Positions 8,413-17,045 of a stretch of DNA of 41,506 nucleotides are shown here, one piece after another. A program made the translations under genes and the position numbers. This DNA is from Bradyrhizobium sp. NAS96.2. Its GTDB lineage: Bacteria; Pseudomonadota; Alphaproteobacteria; Rhizobiales; Xanthobacteraceae. The notes beneath the pieces are model-generated. The model was not told the origin of the DNA and did no database searches. It saw only the letters and a list, made by a program, of their open reading frames with translations. The DNA lies in assembly GCF_001908235.1 (NCBI RefSeq), contig NZ_LGHK01000143.1, positions 1 to 41,506 of the forward strand. The letters are read 5' to 3'. Every line of letters begins with the position of its first letter. The stretch's first letter is position 1.

Positions 8413-9567
8413 GTGCATCGAGGCCGTGTCGTATTCGGCGCCATGGACGAGGTCGTGTTCGGACGGCCCGCCCGTGAGGCCATCGTCGAGCAACTGGACC
8501 GGTTAGGCGCACAGCGCGCCTTCCTGATGGTATCGGGCACGCTGAACCGCGAGACCGATGAGATCGAGAAAATCCGCGAGGCGCTCGGGTCCCGCTGCGT
8601 CGGCACCTTCGACAAGATGCCGGCGCATACGCCGCGCGCCGCGGTCATCGCGGCAACCGAACAGGCGCGCGATGCGAAGGCCGACCTGATCGTCACCGTC
8701 GGCGGCGGCTCGATCACCGACGGCGCCAAGGCGGTGCAGCTCTGCCTCGCCAACAATGTCACGACATCCGACGGCATCGACGCGATCCGCACTCGCGGCG
8801 GCGTCTCGCCGGAGATGAATCCGCCGGCCGTGCGCCAGATCAGCGTGCCGACCACGATCGCGGGCGGCGAGTTCTCGTCGATCGCGGGTGTCACCAACGA
8901 GGCCAAGCGGCAGAAGGAGATGCTGCGCCATCCGCTGGTGATGCCGCGCGCCACCATCCTCGATCCGGAATTGTCAGTGCACACGCCGGACTGGCTGTTC
9001 CTGTCGACCGGCATCCGCGCGGTCGATCATTGCGTCGAGGGCATCTGCTCGCGCGAGGCGCATCCTTACGGCGACGCGCAGGCGATCAAGGGGCTCGAGA
9101 TGCTGGCGGCCGGCCTGCCGCGGGTGAAGGCCAATCCGACGGACATTTCGGCACGGATGGATTGCCAGATCGGCACCTGGCTCTCGACCGGCCCGCTCGC
9201 CTCGGGCGTGCCGATGGGCGCGAGCCACGGTATCGGCTACGTGCTCGGCGCCGAATTCGACGTGCCGCACGGCTACACCTCATGCGTGATGCTGCCGGCG
9301 GTGATGCGCTGGAACAAGCGCGACAATGCCGACCGGCAGGCGCTGGTTGCGGCCGCGATGGGCCATCCGGGCGCGGACGCCGGCGACGTGCTCGACCGCT
9401 TCATCCGCGACCTCGGCATGCCGCGCAGCCTGCAAGAGGTGCAGGTCGGTCCCGAACATTTCGACCGCATCGCAGCGGGAGCGATGCGCACGCCCTGGGT
9501 GCCGCGCAATCCGCGCAAGATCGACGGCCCGTCCCAGGTCCGCGAGATTCTGGTGATGGCCACCTAG
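8413..9567 (+). CDS. Maleylacetate-reductase-like iron-containing alcohol dehydrogenase family protein
   Basis: A 384-residue member of the group III (iron) alcohol dehydrogenase superfamily. The NAD(P) loop GGGSITDGAK lies at 97-106, H206 is in RAVDHCVEG, H272 in GASHG and H286 in VPHG. By alignment with the FucO pattern DALTHAIE, the metal-ligand Asp position is Arg202 here (IRAVDH). Maleylacetate reductases also lack this Asp and work without metal, so I favour that branch: NAD(P)H reduction of maleylacetate or a similar 2-enoate or keto acid. GTG at 8413 is chosen because GGGAG lies six bases upstream; an in-frame TTG at 8398 is the alternative. It is followed 52 nt later by an acyl-CoA ligase, probably in one operon. 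Confidence 0.85.
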   Translation: MHRGRVVFGAMDEVVFGRPAREAIVEQLDRLGAQRAFLMVSGTLNRETDEIEKIREALGSRCVGTFDKMPAHTPRAAVIAATEQARDAKADLIVTVGGGSITDGAKAVQLCLANNVTTSDGIDAIRTRGGVSPEMNPPAVRQISVPTTIAGGEFSSIAGVTNEAKRQKEMLRHPLVMPRATILDPELSVHTPDWLFLSTGIRAVDHCVEGICSREAHPYGDAQAIKGLEMLAAGLPRVKANPTDISARMDCQIGTWLSTGPLASGVPMGASHGIGYVLGAEFDVPHGYTSCVMLPAVMRWNKRDNADRQALVAAAMGHPGADAGDVLDRFIRDLGMPRSLQEVQVGPEHFDRIAAGAMRTPWVPRNPRKIDGPSQVREILVMAT

Positions 9568-9619
9568 AACAAGCGCCTAGAACAAAAACGAGTCGCGAGT
9601 GAGGGGGAAATAAAGCTCA

Positions 9620-11170
9620 ATGTACACCGGCAAGCATGCTTACCTGCGCCCGCTGCAACCCGCCTTCATCATGGCCGGGACCGGCGAGACCGTCACCTAT
9701 CGCGAGCTCGAGGCGCGCAACAACCGTCTCGCACATCTGTTCCGCAAGCAGGGCCTGCGGCGCCTCGACCACTATTCGATCTTCATGGAGAACAACAACC
9801 GCTACCTCGAGGCCTGCGGTGCCGGCGAGCGCGCAGGACTCTATTACACCTGCGTCAACTCCTACCTCACCGCCGGTGAGCTCGCCTACATCCTGACCAA
9901 CAGCCAGTCGCGGATCCTGATCACCTCGAAGCTGAAGCTCGACATCGCGCGCGAGGCGCTGAAGGCGTGCCCACAGGTCGAGCTGTGCATCGTGGTCGAC
10001 GGCGACAGTGAAAGTGATCGCATCGTCGGCTTGCCGCAGGCCACCGCGGGCCTGCCGTCGACGCCGATCGCAGACGAATATGCCGGCACCGCGATGCTCT
10101 ATTCGTCCGGCACCACCGGCCGGCCCAAGGGCATCGTGCGGCCGTTGCCGGAACAGCCACCATCGGAAAACCTGCCGCTGTTCGATTTCCTGACCAAGCT
10201 CTGGCACTACCGCGAGGGCATGGTCTATCTGTCGCCGGCGCCGCTCTATCACTCGGCGCCGCAGGCCGCGGTCAATCTCACCATCCGGATGGGCGGCACC
10301 GTCGTCATCATGGAGAGCTTCGATCCCGAGCGTTATCTCCAGCTGGTCGAGAAATGGGGCATCACCCACAGCCAGCTGGTGCCGACAATGTTCTCGCGCC
10401 TGCTGAAGCTGCCCGAGGAGGTGCGCACCCGCTACGACCTGTCGACGCTCGAGATCGCGATCCACGCCGCAGCGCCCTGCCCGGCGCTGGTCAAGGACGA
10501 CATGATCAAATGGTGGGGCCCGATCATCCACGAATATTACGGCGCGACCGAGGGCCTCGGCTTCACCGCCTGCAACAGCGAGGAATGGCTCGCGCATCGC
10601 GGCACCGTCGGCAGGGTCTTGCTCGGCGACCTGCATATCCTCGACGAGAACATGCAGCCTTGTCCGAAGGGAACGCCGGGCACGGTGTGGTTCAAGACCG
10701 CGACGCCGTTCGAATATTTCAACGATCCGGCCAAGACCAGCGAGGCGCGCTCGGCGGACGGCAGCATGAGCACGGTCGGCGACGTCGGCTATGTCGACGA
10801 CGACAACTTCCTCTATCTCACCGATCGCGCCACCTTCATGATCATCTCCGGCGGCGTGAACATCTACCCGCAGGAATGCGAGAACCTCCTGATCACCCAT
10901 CCCAAGGTCGCCGATGCCGCCGTGTTCGGCGTGCCCAATATCGATCTCGGCGAGGAGGTGAAGGCAGTGGTGCAGCCGGCCGACGGCATCGCGCCGGGGC
11001 CGGAGCTGGCCGAGGAGCTGATCGCCTTCTGCGCAGGCTCGCTGTCGCGCCAGAAGGTACCGCGCTCGGTGGATTTCGAGGCCGAGCTGCCGCGGCTGCC
11101 GACCGGAAAACTCTACAAGCGCCTGCTGCGCGACCGCTATTGGGGCAACAAGACCTCGCGGATCGTCTGA
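9620..11170 (+). CDS. AMP-forming acyl-CoA synthetase (FadD-like)
   Basis: A 516-residue ANL-superfamily ligase that activates a carboxylic acid to its acyl-CoA through an acyl-adenylate. Motifs run in the expected order: P-loop YSSGTTGRPKG (161-171), YYGATEG, the adenylate-domain Asp in LTDRATFMIISGGVNIYPQE, and the C-terminal lysine motif PTGKLYKR. It has no signal or membrane segment and acts in the cytoplasm. GAGGGGG (9601-9607) is 12 nt before the ATG. The neighbours (maleylacetate-reductase-like enzyme, TauD/TfdA-type dioxygenase) suggest activation of an aromatic- or alkanoate-derived acid; the substrate is not readable. Confidence 0.92.
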   Translation: MYTGKHAYLRPLQPAFIMAGTGETVTYRELEARNNRLAHLFRKQGLRRLDHYSIFMENNNRYLEACGAGERAGLYYTCVNSYLTAGELAYILTNSQSRILITSKLKLDIAREALKACPQVELCIVVDGDSESDRIVGLPQATAGLPSTPIADEYAGTAMLYSSGTTGRPKGIVRPLPEQPPSENLPLFDFLTKLWHYREGMVYLSPAPLYHSAPQAAVNLTIRMGGTVVIMESFDPERYLQLVEKWGITHSQLVPTMFSRLLKLPEEVRTRYDLSTLEIAIHAAAPCPALVKDDMIKWWGPIIHEYYGATEGLGFTACNSEEWLAHRGTVGRVLLGDLHILDENMQPCPKGTPGTVWFKTATPFEYFNDPAKTSEARSADGSMSTVGDVGYVDDDNFLYLTDRATFMIISGGVNIYPQECENLLITHPKVADAAVFGVPNIDLGEEVKAVVQPADGIAPGPELAEELIAFCAGSLSRQKVPRSVDFEAELPRLPTGKLYKRLLRDRYWGNKTSRIV

Positions 11171-11293
11171 GCCAAGCGATGCGGCTGACGGCGCTGACAC
11201 GGTCGGGCAAGCGCCGCAGCGCAACGGACTCGCCCATCGCGCGGATTTGGCGTTATGCTCTGCGATCGCAAGCCAGCTTCGCCGGAGGCCGCC

Positions 11294-11992
11294 ATGCCGT
11301 CGCCCCAGCCGCGCGAGCCGGAGCCGGCAGAGGCCGGCAGGCTCGAATTCACTGCCGCCGAGATCGGCGCGCTCGCCCACCTCTATCGCGGCGAGGTCTA
11401 CCGCAGCACGGTCTGGCGCACCCGCCTCGACAGCTCGACCAACTGGGCTGTTGTCACCACCGGGATCGCGCTGTCGGCGACCTACAGCAACGCGGAGGCC
11501 TCGCCTCTGCCGATGGTGCTGGTCGGCCTGCTGGTCACGGTCTTCCTGCTGTTCGAGGCGCGGCGCTACCGCTACTTCAACGTCTGGCGCGCCCGTGCCC
11601 GGCTGCTCGAAACCGATTTCTACGCGCCGATGATCCGCGGCGAGGAACCATCGCCAAATGCGGCCTGGACCGAGCTGCTGGCCAACGATTATCGCCGCCC
11701 CAGCTACCACATCAGCTTTGCCCGCGCGGTCGGCCGGCGGCTGCGCCGGACCTATGGCTGGATCTTCGCAATCCAGGCCATCGCCTATTACGGCAAGCTG
11801 GCGATCCATCCGCTGCCGTTGACCACGATGAGCGACATCTGGGACCGCGCCTCGATCGGGCCGATTCCGGGGGTCATCGTGGTCCTGGCCGGCGTCGCCT
11901 TCCATTCGAGCTGGGCGCTGTTCGCCCTCGTCACGCGGCGCATCGAGGTCGCCGACCGGCGCACGCGGCACAATCTGATCGCAATGGGGTGA
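11294..11992 (+). CDS. DUF2270 integral membrane protein
   Basis: A 232-residue protein. ATG 11294 is preferred because GGAGG (11284-11288) lies five bases upstream; the frame is open from an ATG at 11255. It carries the DUF2270 signature LYRGEVYRSTVWRTRLD, then NWAV, a pair of hydrophobic segments, EARRYRYFNVWRARARLLE, and two further hydrophobic stretches near the C-terminus, giving about four membrane spans. The function of the family is unknown. It lies 123 nt after the acyl-CoA ligase and 79 nt before the dioxygenase; no functional link is visible. Confidence 0.85.
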   Translation: MPSPQPREPEPAEAGRLEFTAAEIGALAHLYRGEVYRSTVWRTRLDSSTNWAVVTTGIALSATYSNAEASPLPMVLVGLLVTVFLLFEARRYRYFNVWRARARLLETDFYAPMIRGEEPSPNAAWTELLANDYRRPSYHISFARAVGRRLRRTYGWIFAIQAIAYYGKLAIHPLPLTTMSDIWDRASIGPIPGVIVVLAGVAFHSSWALFALVTRRIEVADRRTRHNLIAMG

Positions 11993-12071
11993 GGTGCTGC
12001 AGGTCGCGTTGCCGGTGGCGGGCTTTTCCCCTAACCTCGCTTCAACAAGAAAAATCAGGGAGGACCTGCCG

Positions 12072-12959
12072 ATGGAAGTGATCCCACTGCGCGAGGGATT
12101 CGGAGCCGAACTGCGCGGCGTCACGCTGTCAGATGTTGCCGGCAGCGATGGCGCCTATGCGGCGGTGCGCGCGGCCTTCGAGGAGCACTCGGTGCTGGTG
12201 TTCCGCGACCAGGAGGTCAGCGACGACATCCAGCTCGCCTTCTCGCGCCGCTTCGGTCCGCCTGAGGTGACAAAAGTCGGCTCGATGGGCACCGGCTCGC
12301 ATTTCGTGATCCTCTCGACCTTCGGACCCGACGGCAAGGTGGTTCCATCAGACCATCGGCAGCAGCTGCGCGCCAAGGCCAACCAACTCTGGCACACCGA
12401 TTCCTCCTTCAAGCGCGTGCCGGCGCTGACCTCGATCCTGTCGGCGCGCATCATCCCCGAACATGGCGGCGAGACCGAATTCGTCTCGATGCGACTTGCG
12501 TTCGAGCGGCTCGACAAGGATGTGGCGAAGCGGCTCGAAAACTCCTTCGCCTGGCATTCCTACGCGCATTCGCGCAGCAAGGTGGCCGCCGGCCTCGCAA
12601 CAACGGAGGAAACCGACGCGCTGCCGCCGGTGTGCTGGCGCATGGTCTGGCGCAATCCCGTCAACGGCCGCGGCGCGCTGTATCTCGCCTCGCATGCCTA
12701 TGGCGTCGAGGGCATGGATGCCGATGCCGGCAAGGCGCTGATCGAGCAATTGACGGACGCTGCGACCGCGCCCGGCGTCAGCTATCTGCACCAATGGAAG
12801 CAGGGCGACGTCGTGATGTGGGACAACCGCGCCACCATGCATCGCGGCCGCCCCTGGCCGGCGCATGAGGGCCGCCTGATGATCCGCACCACGATCTCGG
12901 CGACCGAGGCCGACGGCATCGCGAGCGTCAGCCCGCCCTCATCGCAAGCGGCGGAGTGA
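12072..12959 (+). CDS. TauD/TfdA-family Fe(II)/2-oxoglutarate dioxygenase
   Basis: A 295-residue enzyme of the size usual for TauD and TfdA. The iron-binding facial triad is visible as H108-T-D110 (LWHTDSSF) and H257 (ATMHRGRPW). The 2-oxoglutarate-binding Arg is in GRLMIRTTIS, about 13 residues after H257. Members hydroxylate substrates such as taurine, alkyl sulfates or phenoxyacetates, releasing succinate and CO2. GGGAGG precedes the ATG at a normal distance. A maleylacetate-reductase-like gene upstream recalls tfdA/tfdF-type aromatic catabolism, but the ring-cleavage dioxygenase and cycloisomerase are absent from this window, so the substrate stays open. Confidence 0.9.
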   Translation: MEVIPLREGFGAELRGVTLSDVAGSDGAYAAVRAAFEEHSVLVFRDQEVSDDIQLAFSRRFGPPEVTKVGSMGTGSHFVILSTFGPDGKVVPSDHRQQLRAKANQLWHTDSSFKRVPALTSILSARIIPEHGGETEFVSMRLAFERLDKDVAKRLENSFAWHSYAHSRSKVAAGLATTEETDALPPVCWRMVWRNPVNGRGALYLASHAYGVEGMDADAGKALIEQLTDAATAPGVSYLHQWKQGDVVMWDNRATMHRGRPWPAHEGRLMIRTTISATEADGIASVSPPSSQAAE

Positions 12960-12978
12960 GGTGTGCAGTTGTGTCGTA

Positions 12979-13082
12979 CCGTCATCCTGAGGAGCGCGGA
13001 ACGCGCGTCTCGAAGGATGCACGGCCACTGACCGGGCCGTACATCCTTCGAGGCTCGCTCCGCTCGCACCTCAGGATGACGG
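12979..13082. repeat. Palindromic repeat, CCGTCATCCTGAGG family
   Basis: Perfect 14-bp terminal inverted repeats (CCGTCATCCTGAGG, 12979-12992, and its complement at 13069-13082) flank an inner CGAAGGATG/CATCCTTCG pair. A second copy lies at 34079-34185, and its first 13 nt appear at 41412-41424. Confidence 0.88.
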
Positions 13083-13152
13083 AAGAAGATTCATCGGCGA
13101 CAAACTGTCGCTGATTGCGGGATGCTTCGCGCCACACGCATCGGCGTTAGCA

Positions 13153-13176
13153 ATCGAAATCGAAATCGAAATCGAA
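13153..13176 (+). repeat. ATCGAA hexamer, four tandem copies
   Basis: Four perfect head-to-tail copies of ATCGAA, followed by GGGAGATTCG, lie about 200 nt before the ABC binding-protein start. It could vary in copy number by slippage. No protein-binding role can be inferred. Confidence 0.8.
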
Positions 13177-13376
13177 GGGAGATTCGTCACTGCATAGCAA
13201 AACAACCGGAGAGTTCCCCGCAATCACTGCCAATCTTCCCGGTCCGTGGAAATTTTAATGTCCTGGCGTCATCCGAATTGCCAATCCCCGCGCGACCCGT
13301 GCAGGTTGCCCGACAGCCTCACCGTGGTATCGTCGATGCCAATCGGCCATTGAGACCGAAATTCGTGGAGGGGACT

Positions 13377-14972
13377 ATGCGGAGCGTGCAAGCGCTGGCC
13401 GTCGCGGTGTTGTCTGTGCTGACCATCAGCGACGTTTCACGCGCAGCCGAGCCGAAATCGGGCGGCATCTTCAGGATCTATCACCGCGACAGCCCCGGCA
13501 GCGCCTCGATCCACGAGGGCGCGACCTATTCGGTGAACATTCCGTTCATGCCGATCTTCAACAATCTCGTCATCTTCGATCAGCACATCGCCCAGAACAG
13601 CGCCAGCACGATCCGGCCCGAGCTTGCGGAAAGCTGGGCCTGGAGCGGCGACAACAAGACGCTGACCTTCAAGCTGCGCAAGGACGTAAAATGGCATGAC
13701 GGCAAGCCGTTCACCGCGGCCGACGTCAAATGCACCTTCGACATGCTGATGGGCAAGTCGCAGCAGAAGTTCCGGCAGAATCCGCGCAAATCCTGGTACG
13801 ACCAGGTCGATGAGGTCACGACCAACGGCGACTATGAGGCATCGTTCAAGCTGAAGCGGCCGCAGCCCGCGCTGTTGTCGCTGCTCGCCTCGGGCTATTC
13901 GCCGGTCTATCCCTGCCACGTCTCGCCCGCGGAAATGCGCACCAAGCCTGTTGGCACCGGCCCCTTCAAGTTCGTCGAGTTCAAGGCCAACGAATCGATC
14001 AAGCTCACCAAGAACCCTGATTACTTCAAGAAGGGCCTGCCCTATCTCGACGGCATCGAGTTCACCATCATCCCGAACCGCTCGACCGCGATCCTGGGCT
14101 TCGTCTCGGGCAAGTTCGACATGACGTTCCCCACCGAGGTCTCGATCCCGCTGCTCAAGGACGTCAAGTCGCAGGACCCGACAGCGGTCTGTGTGGTGGA
14201 ACCGAACAACGTCTCGACCAACATCATCATCAATTCGACCGCCCCGCCGTTCAACAATCTCGACATCCGCCGCGCGCTGGCGCTGGCGCTCGATCGCAAG
14301 GCATTCATCCAGATCATGTTCGAGGGCCAGGGCGACATCGGCGGCACCATGGAGCCCGCGCCCGACGGCCTGTGGGCGATGCCCAAGGACATGCTGGAAT
14401 CCATTCCCGGCTATGGTCCCGACGTCGAGAAGAACCGCGAGGAAGCCCGCAAGCTGATGCAGAAGGCGGGCTATGGTCCGGACAAGCATCTGCAGATCAA
14501 GGTGTCGACCCGCAACATCGCGGTCTACCGCGATCCCGCGATCATCCTGATCGACCAGATCAAGAGCATCTACATCGACGCCGAACTCGACGTGGTCGAC
14601 ACCGCGCAGTGGTTTCCGAAGATCGCCCGCAAGGACTATTCGCTCGGCCTCAACCTCACCGGCAACGCCGTCGACGAGCCCGATCAGTCATTCTACGAGA
14701 ACTACGCCTGCGGCTCGGAGCGGAACTACACCAACTATTGCAACAAGGACATCGAGAAGCTGTTCGACCAGCAATCTGAGGAGACCAACCTCGACAAGCG
14801 CAAGAAGCTGGTCTGGGAGATCGACAAGAAGCTGCAGGAAGACGTCGCGCGGCCGATCATCTTCCACGCCCGCACCGGCACCTGCTGGAAGCCTTATGTG
14901 AAGAATGTCACGATCATGTCCAACAGCTCCTATAACGGCTATCGCTACGAAGACGTCTGGCTGGATAAATAG
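13377..14972 (+). CDS. Dpp/Opp-type ABC transporter substrate-binding protein
   Basis: A 531-residue SBP_bac_5-family protein, the size usual for periplasmic peptide or nickel binding proteins. The ATG at 13377 follows GGAGGGG and starts a clear Sec signal peptide (MRSVQALAVAVLSVL..., likely cut after SRA at 21-23). Family marks include LAESW, the KDVKWHDGKPFTAADVKC region, GTGPFKF and RRALALALDR. It captures a solute in the periplasm and delivers it to the membrane permeases encoded next. The 227-nt gap to the permease holds a palindromic repeat. The ligand may be a peptide, opine or other amphiphile. Confidence 0.93.
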   Translation: MRSVQALAVAVLSVLTISDVSRAAEPKSGGIFRIYHRDSPGSASIHEGATYSVNIPFMPIFNNLVIFDQHIAQNSASTIRPELAESWAWSGDNKTLTFKLRKDVKWHDGKPFTAADVKCTFDMLMGKSQQKFRQNPRKSWYDQVDEVTTNGDYEASFKLKRPQPALLSLLASGYSPVYPCHVSPAEMRTKPVGTGPFKFVEFKANESIKLTKNPDYFKKGLPYLDGIEFTIIPNRSTAILGFVSGKFDMTFPTEVSIPLLKDVKSQDPTAVCVVEPNNVSTNIIINSTAPPFNNLDIRRALALALDRKAFIQIMFEGQGDIGGTMEPAPDGLWAMPKDMLESIPGYGPDVEKNREEARKLMQKAGYGPDKHLQIKVSTRNIAVYRDPAIILIDQIKSIYIDAELDVVDTAQWFPKIARKDYSLGLNLTGNAVDEPDQSFYENYACGSERNYTNYCNKDIEKLFDQQSEETNLDKRKKLVWEIDKKLQEDVARPIIFHARTGTCWKPYVKNVTIMSNSSYNGYRYEDVWLDK

Positions 14973-15009
14973 GCAGGTACAGATCTGATGAGAGCTGGTT
15001 TGCCCAGGA

Positions 15010-15134
15010 CTTCACCTCTCCCATCGGGAGAGGTCGCGCCGAAGGCGCGGGTGAGGGGTCACGCCCTATCGTGGGACCTGCGCCCCCTCACCCGGCGCTT
15101 CGCGCCGACCTCTCCCCGCCGGGGAGAGGTGAAG
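15010..15134. repeat. Palindromic repeat, CTTCACCTCTCCC family
   Basis: CTTCACCTCTCCC (15010-15022) is the exact inverse of 15122-15134. Inside, GACCTCTCCCC and GGTGAGGGG/CCCCTCACC pairs make further stems. It separates the binding-protein gene from its permeases, so it could lower transcription into them or protect the upstream mRNA end. Confidence 0.85.
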
Positions 15135-15199
15135 ACCTCGCCTATGCAAGTTCTCATAAGCATCGTTCGGTAGCACACCGACGAAAGGAGAGAGCCAGG

Positions 15200-16147
15200 G
15201 TGTTTGCCTATATCGTGCGGCGGCTGTTCCTGATGCTGGTGACCCTGTTCGGGATCTCGGTCATCATCTTCGTGCTGCTGCGCGTCGTTCCCGGTAACAT
15301 CGTCGACATCCTGTTCGATGCCGCGGGCTTCGTCGACCCCGCCGACAAGGCCAATCTCGAGCGCGAGCTTGGCCTCAGCCAGCCGATCGTGATCCAGTAT
15401 CTGCACTGGATCGGCGGCCTGCTGCACGGCGATCTCGGCTATTCCTATGTCTCGGAGAAGCCGGCGCTGGAGGAGATCCTGCCGCGGATCCCGATCACCG
15501 CGCGGCTCGCGGGGCTGGCGCTGCTGTTCTCCGCCTCGATCGGCATCCCGCTCGGCGTGATCAGCGCCGTGCACCAGGGCTCCAAGCTCGATTATGCGCT
15601 GCGCGTCGTCAGCCTCAGCGGCCTGTCGCTGCCGTCGTTCTGGCTCGGCCTGTTGATCCTGATGGCCTCGGTGTCGCTGTTCGGCACCATGCCGATCTTC
15701 AATCCGAACCCGAAGACCTGGCTCGAGGCGCTGACCATCTATGCGGTGCCGGCAATGGCCGTCGGCTTCCGCAGCGCGGCGCTGACCATGCGCATCACCC
15801 GCTCATCGATGCTGGAGATCCTGCGCCAGGACTACATCCGCACCGCGCGCGCCAAGGGCGCATCCGAAGCCTCCGTCAACTATCACCACGCGCTGAAGAA
15901 CGCCGTGCTGCCGGTCATCACCGTGATCGGCATCGAGGCCGCATTCCTGATCGGCGGCTTGATCGTCACCGAGACCGTGTTCAACATCCCCGGCATCGCC
16001 CGCTTCCTGGTCGAGGCGCTGCGCTGGCGCGATTATCCGATCGTGCAGAACCTCGTGATGTTCATCGCTGTTGTCGTGGTGGTCGTGAATTTCATCGTCG
16101 ACATGCTGTATGCGGCCATCGATCCGCGCATCCGGTTTGGGGACTAA
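15200..16147 (+). CDS. ABC transporter permease (DppB type)
   Basis: A 315-residue inner-membrane permease. The GTG start at 15200 has AAGGAG (15185-15190) nine bases upstream and yields the standard VFAYIVRRLFLML N-terminus. About six hydrophobic spans are visible, with the ATPase-docking EAA loop around DYIRTARAKGASEASVNYHHALKNA shortened here to its key residues (A-x3-G and the following H-A). The long periplasmic loop after the first span and the RFGD ending are typical of DppB. It forms the pore with the next gene product, whose start follows 4 nt after this stop. Confidence 0.94.
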   Translation: MFAYIVRRLFLMLVTLFGISVIIFVLLRVVPGNIVDILFDAAGFVDPADKANLERELGLSQPIVIQYLHWIGGLLHGDLGYSYVSEKPALEEILPRIPITARLAGLALLFSASIGIPLGVISAVHQGSKLDYALRVVSLSGLSLPSFWLGLLILMASVSLFGTMPIFNPNPKTWLEALTIYAVPAMAVGFRSAALTMRITRSSMLEILRQDYIRTARAKGASEASVNYHHALKNAVLPVITVIGIEAAFLIGGLIVTETVFNIPGIARFLVEALRWRDYPIVQNLVMFIAVVVVVVNFIVDMLYAAIDPRIRFGD

Positions 16148-16151
16148 CCCG

Positions 16152-17045
16152 ATGGCGACGATCAATTTCGATAGTGAATTGCGACGCGCCGGGGCCAACG
16201 CCACCGGCGGCTGGGGACGGCTCGCCTTCCTCGCGCAGCGCCACGTGCTCGGCACCGTCGGCCTCATCATCATGCTGCTGTTCGTGTTGACCGCGATCTT
16301 CGCCGACGTCATCAGCCGCTACGATCCGCTCACCGTCGATTCCGCGCACCGCTTGGCACCGCCCTCGATGCTGCACTGGTTCGGCACCGATTCCTTCGGC
16401 CGCGACGTCTGGAGCCGCATCATCCATGGCGCACGAATCTCGCTTGCGGTCGGCATCGGCTCCACGACGCTCGGCGCTACCCTCGGCGTGATCGTGGGCC
16501 TTGCCTCCGGCTATCTCTCCGGCTGGGTCGATCTCGTGTTCCAACGGGTGACCGACATCCTGCAATCGCTGCCGCTGCTGGTGCTAGCGCTTGTCATGAC
16601 CGCGGCGCTCGGTCCGTCGCTGCCGAACGTCATCCTTGCGATCGCGATTCCCCTGATCCCGACCGTCGCCCGCGTGATCCGCGCTAACACGCTGGCGCTG
16701 CGCGAGCAGCCGTTCGTGGAGGCCGCCAAGTCGATCGGCATGAGCGAGATGCGCATCGCGCTGCGCCATGTGCTGCCGAACACCATCGCACCGCTGATCG
16801 TGCTCGCGACCGCGCAGCTCGGCTCGACCATCCTGACCGAGGCATCGCTGTCATTCCTCGGCCTCGGTATCCCAGAACCCTATCCATCCTGGGGCCGCAT
16901 GCTGTCGGAATCCGCCGCCGAATATGTCCGCACCGCGCCGTGGCTGGTGATCTTCCCCGGCATTGCGATCAGCCTCGCGGTGTTCGGCACCAATCTGTTC
17001 GGCGACGCGCTGCGCGACATCCTCGATCCGAGGCAGCGCGGCTGA
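16152..17045 (+). CDS. ABC transporter permease (DppC type)
   Basis: A 297-residue inner-membrane permease. The cytoplasmic N-terminus precedes a first hydrophobic span at about 35-55. The family marks HWFGTDSFGRDVWSR (the DppC/OppC FGTD.GRD motif) and the EAA loop EAAKSIGMSEMRIALRHVL are both present, as is FLGLGIPEPYPSWG. The ATG at 16152 follows the DppB stop by 4 nt, and the TGA overlaps the next ATG by one base (TGATG), so the four downstream genes are translationally linked. Confidence 0.95.
   Translation: MATINFDSELRRAGANATGGWGRLAFLAQRHVLGTVGLIIMLLFVLTAIFADVISRYDPLTVDSAHRLAPPSMLHWFGTDSFGRDVWSRIIHGARISLAVGIGSTTLGATLGVIVGLASGYLSGWVDLVFQRVTDILQSLPLLVLALVMTAALGPSLPNVILAIAIPLIPTVARVIRANTLALREQPFVEAAKSIGMSEMRIALRHVLPNTIAPLIVLATAQLGSTILTEASLSFLGLGIPEPYPSWGRMLSESAAEYVRTAPWLVIFPGIAISLAVFGTNLFGDALRDILDPRQRG

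Larger units (their letters stand above)
12960..13376. other. Intergenic region upstream of the Dpp-type ABC operon
   Basis: This 417-nt stretch has no supported gene. It holds a 104-bp palindromic repeat (12979-13082), four perfect copies of ATCGAA (13153-13176), and then a stretch with no recognised motif leading to the ribosome site GGAGGGG before the binding-protein ATG at 13377. The frame of that gene is open from 13122, but a start there would place the signal peptide 85 residues inside the protein. Confidence 0.6.

Noticed and set aside
9617..12124. An 835-residue minus-strand reading frame
   Set aside because: Antisense to the acyl-CoA ligase and DUF2270 genes; low-complexity composition and no recognisable domain.
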